Shown here piece by piece: positions 59,716-64,000 of a stretch of DNA of 64,000 bases. Positions within the stretch are counted from its first letter, which is position 1. The number at the start of each line of letters is the position of its first letter. A program made the position numbers and the translations under genes. A model generated the notes under the pieces. The model saw nothing but the letters and a program-made list of their open reading frames with translations. It was not told the DNA's origin and did no database searches. This DNA is from Acanthaster planci (Eukaryota; Echinodermata; Asteroidea; Valvatida; Acanthasteridae), in NCBI RefSeq assembly GCF_001949145.1, contig NW_019091357.1, positions 3,355,078-3,419,077 on the forward strand. Reading direction: 5' to 3'.

Positions 59716-59795
59716 GTAAAATTTCGATACCTCGAATCTCCGGGGAATGGACAAAAACATTAGTTATCTGAAATTCGAGTTAAAAGAAAGTTCCG
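59713..59795. mobile_element. Possible pogo/Tigger-like transposon end
   Basis: CAGTAAAATTTCGATACCTC followed by GAATCTCCGGGG and later GAAATTCGAGTTA resembles the CAGT...TCGA-rich termini of Tigger-like elements. The opposite end was not found nearby, so this would be a solo or degraded terminus. Confidence 0.35.
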
Positions 59796-61512
59796 ATTTC
59801 TTTTGAAGTGAAGTCATTATTATGATGTGTATTTCTATGATTTTAGGGATGGTCTGCTTCTGATGAAAATTTCTAAAAATTTCATTGGCCACCCCCCCAA
59901 AAAAATTGAAAGGCAAATGAAACGGGACATGTCGATCGTCGTTTTTCTGTGCAGCCTGAACACCTGCAAGAGTTGTATTTTTAAAATAATGGTGAAGTAT
60001 GGGGACTTATAATTTGCTGTCTATATGGGAATTTAATTGTAATGGTACACCCTTCATGGCAACACGGAGGCCGTTTGGAACACGGACGTGTATAATAAAA
60101 TCTGGACTCGCAATGCCCTTAATCAGCTTATAGAGTCATTGAATCCACTCGCGGCCATTTTACCGAGCCGAATACAAAGCTTTCCCGGCAATGCCCGCCT
60201 TTGTTCTTCCTGACGTCAAAAGAAGGGAGCCAACCCACAGTAACTTCATAGCTAGCTCAGTGCGCCCTCTTTAATGAGGATTTTTACGTGAAATTTATAT
60301 CATCATCTTTACCCATCAGCCAGTGGTTTTCTTTTCCCCGGGCCGGAGTGACACTGGAGTAAAGTGAAACCTCAATGGAACAATTGCCAGAGGTTTTGAG
60401 GGCCCACGTCAGCCTTGAGTCTACGGTATACATGTTGGTTTGCTTCAAGATCGACACCCATTAAAAATTCCAAATTCTTGTGTTCAGTGTCAACTTTCAC
60501 AAGTAAAGACACCTCACTGGTAAATTCAGACTACTCCAGATTTTAAAGAGATTGTTTTAAAATTCCTGAAATCCAGAAATTCGCCTTGGTTGAAGAGGAA
60601 AACCTGTAACTATATAAAGCCTGATGAGCAACTTTTGAATATTTTTAGAGCAGCAAACCAGGGTTGCATTTGTATTAACATTATGGCCAAATCTGTTCCC
60701 TGGACCACTCAGAAATGTTTCAATAATTGGATTTTGAGAGATTTGGAGACTGTTTCATTTCCTTCGTCCCCTAAGCGTGTAAATATTCCCTATGTGTAGG
60801 CTAAGCTCAGAATATTCATAAAACATGTAACGTTACGTAACATAAAGAGATACCAGTGTCGTCGGTCGTTGCCCACCCCTGGCCTATAAGAAATGTGGTT
60901 CTGGATTGCGATTATAAGCTTGTTTCGTGCGTTTTGGACGCAAAGTCGTTGTTGTTTCCATGCAACATTTTCTAGAAAGGGCAGGGGGCTAGTTAAAACC
61001 TTGCACTTAAACGCGACGATTCTCAAAACATGCATAATCAGTTTTAGACGCAAAAGGAGCGCATAACCATGCCAATAATTTTGGGGATTTTGAAAAAAAT
61101 AAAATGGAATTAATCTGATTTCTAAAAACATTTTTTATTTCTGAAAGAGACTTAAATGCGACTTGAATTAAATGCGAGCCAGGCACTCCGCGCATGACGT
61201 CACTATGCAAAACTCACGCTGCATCCAAACCCCGTTTACAGTCGGTCCGTGATATACACGGCGGACCGACTACGGACCGACTACCGTACAAACACACTGC
61301 AAACAACACGTGGGTGCGGTGGCACACGTGCACGAGTGTAGTACGATACTGAGCGCATTTTCGCGACGTCGTGTATCATCAAGAAATTAGTGAGGAATCG
61401 CTGACATACCTACGTGATGACATTGATGGAGTAAGTACAATGGATTTTGCTTTTATTATTTCACACTTTACATGAAATTCATAAGCCTGCCGCTTACATG
61501 TAGTAGTGCTGC

Positions 61513-61530
61513 AGTTGGGCTGGCCCAACT
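61513..61530. repeat. Isolated palindrome AGTTGGG...CCCAACT
   Basis: AGTTGGGCTGGCCCAACT is a near-perfect palindrome. It matches the unit of the minisatellite 200 bp downstream and stands alone. Confidence 0.65.
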
Positions 61531-61710
61531 ATTGTTGACCAGTGCTTGCGGGATGAAATGTCTCGACATTATCCAAGTCAATGTGTCTCACACTTGACAC
61601 AATTCTTAAAAAATGTAGCACTTAGCCCTATGACCAATGACATGACATTTGTAAACAATATGACTTTGGCACGTGCTGGGCGCATCATACACACAGGACC
61701 TCTCTGCTGT

Positions 61711-61829
61711 AGTTGGGCCGGCCCAACTGTAACACTCTAGTTGGGACGGGCCCAACTATAGTTGGGACGGGTCCAACTACAGTTGGGACGGGCCCAACTA
61801 TAGTTGGGACTGATGCTATAGTTGGGGCG
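61711..61829. repeat. Minisatellite of palindromic 21-bp units
   Basis: Copies of AGTTGGGACGGGCCCAACTA start at 61739, 61760, 61781 and 61802 (21-bp period). They are preceded by a related palindrome at 61711-61728 and followed by a partial unit near 61818. Each unit is itself an inverted repeat (AGTTGGG/CCCAACT). Confidence 0.85.
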
Positions 61830-63176
61830 TTACAAGACCATGGAGTTGGAGAAAGGAAAAAGACCATGTTGAGACTAATCCTACATGTAGGACTACAACG
61901 GTTTCCCCGTCGTATATTTGTTCAGGTTGTGTAGACAGAAGCATGAGAAATTGTGAATTAATAACAGAAATACAGACATAAAACGACTGGTTTATTTACA
62001 TAGATGATCAACCCTTGCAAGCTATCTTGCCAACGCACATTACAAACAACACATTCGACTTGTATGCCATCGGCTCAACCATGTTTAAATGTATTCGTTG
62101 TTCTACGCTTAATGTCTTCATTGTACAGCGCATTTGAACATATCTATATGAAATTTGCGCTTTGTAAATGAATAAATTATTATTATTGGCAAACAGTTCC
62201 GTTACACTCCCTCCTCTGAGACAGATTCCAGCGGAGAAGTGCGGTGAATCAGTCTCACTATTCATAAGCTCTGTTGTGGAGTCCACAATCATTTTGCTAT
62301 CATCTTGAAAGCTATCATACTAATATCAAGTAATAAAGATGATCAGAAAACAACTACTTTCAAAGGCTTCTTTGTCCGCTTTCGAGTCAACTCGTATTGC
62401 CATCCGTGAAGAAATAAATTTTTGCAGGTAGATTTGGCCCTGGTCCTTCCTTACGTCATGTACATTGGACCACCTCACAGCCGCCTGCAATCCCCAAAGA
62501 ATTGGGCTGTCCAATGCTGGACTTTTGTACAAATTTCGTATGCATGACTGTCCTTCTCAACAATACAAATGTTGAAATTTTATCTCAATCTGTCATATGG
62601 TTTGACAGTCACTTGGAAGTTGGGAATGGCAGCGGAAAAGTATATATTCTTGGTTGACCTCTCTTAGAAAAAAGGTGCAGTGCAAGAACGGTATGTTGGA
62701 TTTTCACAAAAATGCTGTCAGAATGACCAAAAAGAGTTATTTAAACAAAACTCCAGAAGGCTTCTGGAAAATATGCACCTTGATAAAATTGGAAAATATG
62801 TTAAAGGGAGGTATATTCCTTCTCCTCTTCTCCCTTCAGAGGTTCTTCAAGAAATTTCCACTCACACAGCCAGAGAGTTCACAATTTGTTAAGTTGAGAA
62901 AGCTTCAAAGCAGTCTCTGGGTACCTCCTGTTGTTTGTACACGTGTCAACTGGCTGAAGATGGACCTTTTCCGAATCAGCCGGCTTAGGCTGACAGAATT
63001 ACACAAGTCTGTGGCAAATGACTGAAGCCACTCACATGTGGCTTTAATCATTTAGCCTCAGCCACATCTTTTGGACATTGCCTTAAAACCCACAACTTTG
63101 CTGGGGACATGCTCAAACGAAAGTACATATTACAATGTAAACAGACATAACTGCTCCCTTTTTGTCAGGTGTCAAA

Positions 63177-63313
63177 GGTGATAGCAGCGTGGTTGGTCCC
63201 CTGCCTATGAGCTCATCTTCTTGCATCACTGCCCTGGTAGAGCTAGGTGATAGCAGCGTGGTTGGTCCCTGCCTGTGGGCTCATCTTCTGGCATCACTGC
63301 CCCAGTAGAGTAA
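63177..63313. repeat. Tandem duplication of a 68-bp unit
   Basis: GGTGATAGCAGCGTGGTTGG begins at 63177 and again at 63246. The two units agree over nearly their whole length with about eight differences. No coding meaning is apparent. Confidence 0.8.
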
Positions 63314-63907
63314 GCCATCTCTTGTTTTATGACAATAGTAGTCATAATTTTGGTTGTCGCAACAATTTGTGTAAAGGTACAGTCCACCATTTGTCTTTTG
63401 TGGATTATTTTCCTTCATATGAAGCAAAAGAATCACTGAAATCTAAAGAAGGGAACGCAAGAACGAACCTGATAAAGTTTCAGCTTAATAATGAATGCTC
63501 CATATTCTGAGAAAACTATTGTAGGACTTGGATTTCAGATCAAACGTTGCTGAGCCATGTTTTAAATTGTGCCTGAATTCAGCATCTGGGAAACAGTCTC
63601 ATATTCAGTTGAATGCAGCTACACCTTGTCACACCCCTGAACTGATGAATTATAGAAACTGCTAGTGTCTGTGCATCATGTCAACGCTTGTATGTATTTC
63701 TAATAATATTGACTTTCCAAAAATTTGAGAAGGCACCTGCTTGAAATCATTGTTTCTTTATGATGACCGTTTGCCAGAAAGAACAGTTGCTCACAGAATT
63801 TAGTCCTCCATCTAAAACCAAGTGTGCTTTTCAACAACAAGTTGGATACCTTTGGATAACTGCAAATGATGGACTATACAGTACTTTTAACCCATTTCTT
63901 CTTGTGC

Positions 63908-64000
63908 AGGGTTCCCACTGTCAATGAAAATCCTGGGAAAAAGTTGGCCTGGAAATTCATGAAAAATTGGTCTGAGGAAAAGTGATGGAAATTAAGATTG
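63908..64000. mobile_element. Partial repeat element at window end (CAGGGTTCCCACT terminus)
   Basis: CAGGGTTCCCACTGTCAATG followed by repeated GGAAA-type words (CCTGGGAAAAAG, CTGGAAATTCATG, GATGGAAAT) resembles a widespread animal repeat with a hAT-like CAGGG terminus. The element runs off the window. Confidence 0.4.

Larger units (their letters stand above)
58858..64000. other. Region upstream of PTER B without a recognised gene
   Basis: Holds the PTER B promoter side and several repeats (59648-59790, 61513-61530, 61711-61829, 63177-63313, 63908-64000). Frames at 60590-60799 and 62654-63025 show no recognisable domain. A GTAAGT donor at about 61431 follows an ATG (ATGACATTGATGGA), which could mark the first exon of an unseen plus-strand gene, but nothing supports it further. 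Confidence 0.4.

Noticed and set aside
62654-63025. 123-codon frame and the overlapping frame at 62680-62892
   Set aside because: Two competing frames and no recognised motif; I could not support a gene.
1-64000. CRISPR arrays, phage, bacterial operons or biosynthetic clusters
   Set aside because: No evenly spaced identical repeats with unique spacers, no ribosome-binding sites and no polycistronic layout; the DNA is clearly from an animal nucleus.

Overview
This window is nuclear DNA from an animal. The genes have spliced exons with GT/AG borders, multi-kilobase introns, AATAAA signals and many short inverted-repeat DNA transposon remnants. The protein families (FAM110, SLC16/monocarboxylate-transporter-type MFS carriers, PTER amidohydrolases) are metazoan. 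The very frequent TACATGTA/GTACATGTAC and TAGGCCTA palindromes, small MITE-like elements and moderate gene density suggest a marine invertebrate. My best guess is a deuterostome such as an echinoderm, but the species cannot be fixed from sequence alone. Nothing bacterial, viral or CRISPR-like is present. Layout: (1) About 0.76-4.30 kb, minus strand: a 1,177-codon single coding exon of a greatly enlarged FAM110 family protein, preceded by a 3' splice site, so its 5' UTR is spliced; a possible first exon lies near 12.24 kb. (2) 4.4-17.3 kb: no convincing protein gene, only repeats and one weak small-ORF candidate. (3) 17.3-24.85 kb, plus strand: a six-exon MCT-like MFS transporter of 498 aa. (4) 28.78-46.14 kb, plus strand: a second six-exon MCT-like transporter of 512 aa. 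It has the same splice phases (1,1,0,1,1), and exons 4 and 5 have the same lengths (226 and 144 nt); its introns are long and full of DNA-transposon debris. (5) 49.4-54.55 kb and 56.14-58.86 kb, minus strand: two tandem PTER (phosphotriesterase-related) genes. Each has seven exons whose lengths match one by one (34,163,185,156,165,218,135 nt), and each encodes 351 aa with all predicted metal ligands present. (6) 58.9-64 kb: repeats, including a palindromic minisatellite, and no recognised gene. Working relationships: the two transporters are clearly an old tandem duplication and the two PTER genes a second one. The second transporter and the first PTER gene converge tail to tail. Vertebrate PTER has been reported to hydrolyse N-acetyltaurine, and MCT-type carriers move small organic anions, so a functional link can be imagined, but only linkage is visible here. 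I found no strong sign of a wholly new biological system. The points most worth a second look are the FAM110 expansion, the atypical MCT motifs, the exon-by-exon divergence step between the PTER copies, and several structured repeats: a hairpin element ending in CCCTAA/TTAGGG, a 21-bp palindromic minisatellite and a degenerate 21-nt tandem array.
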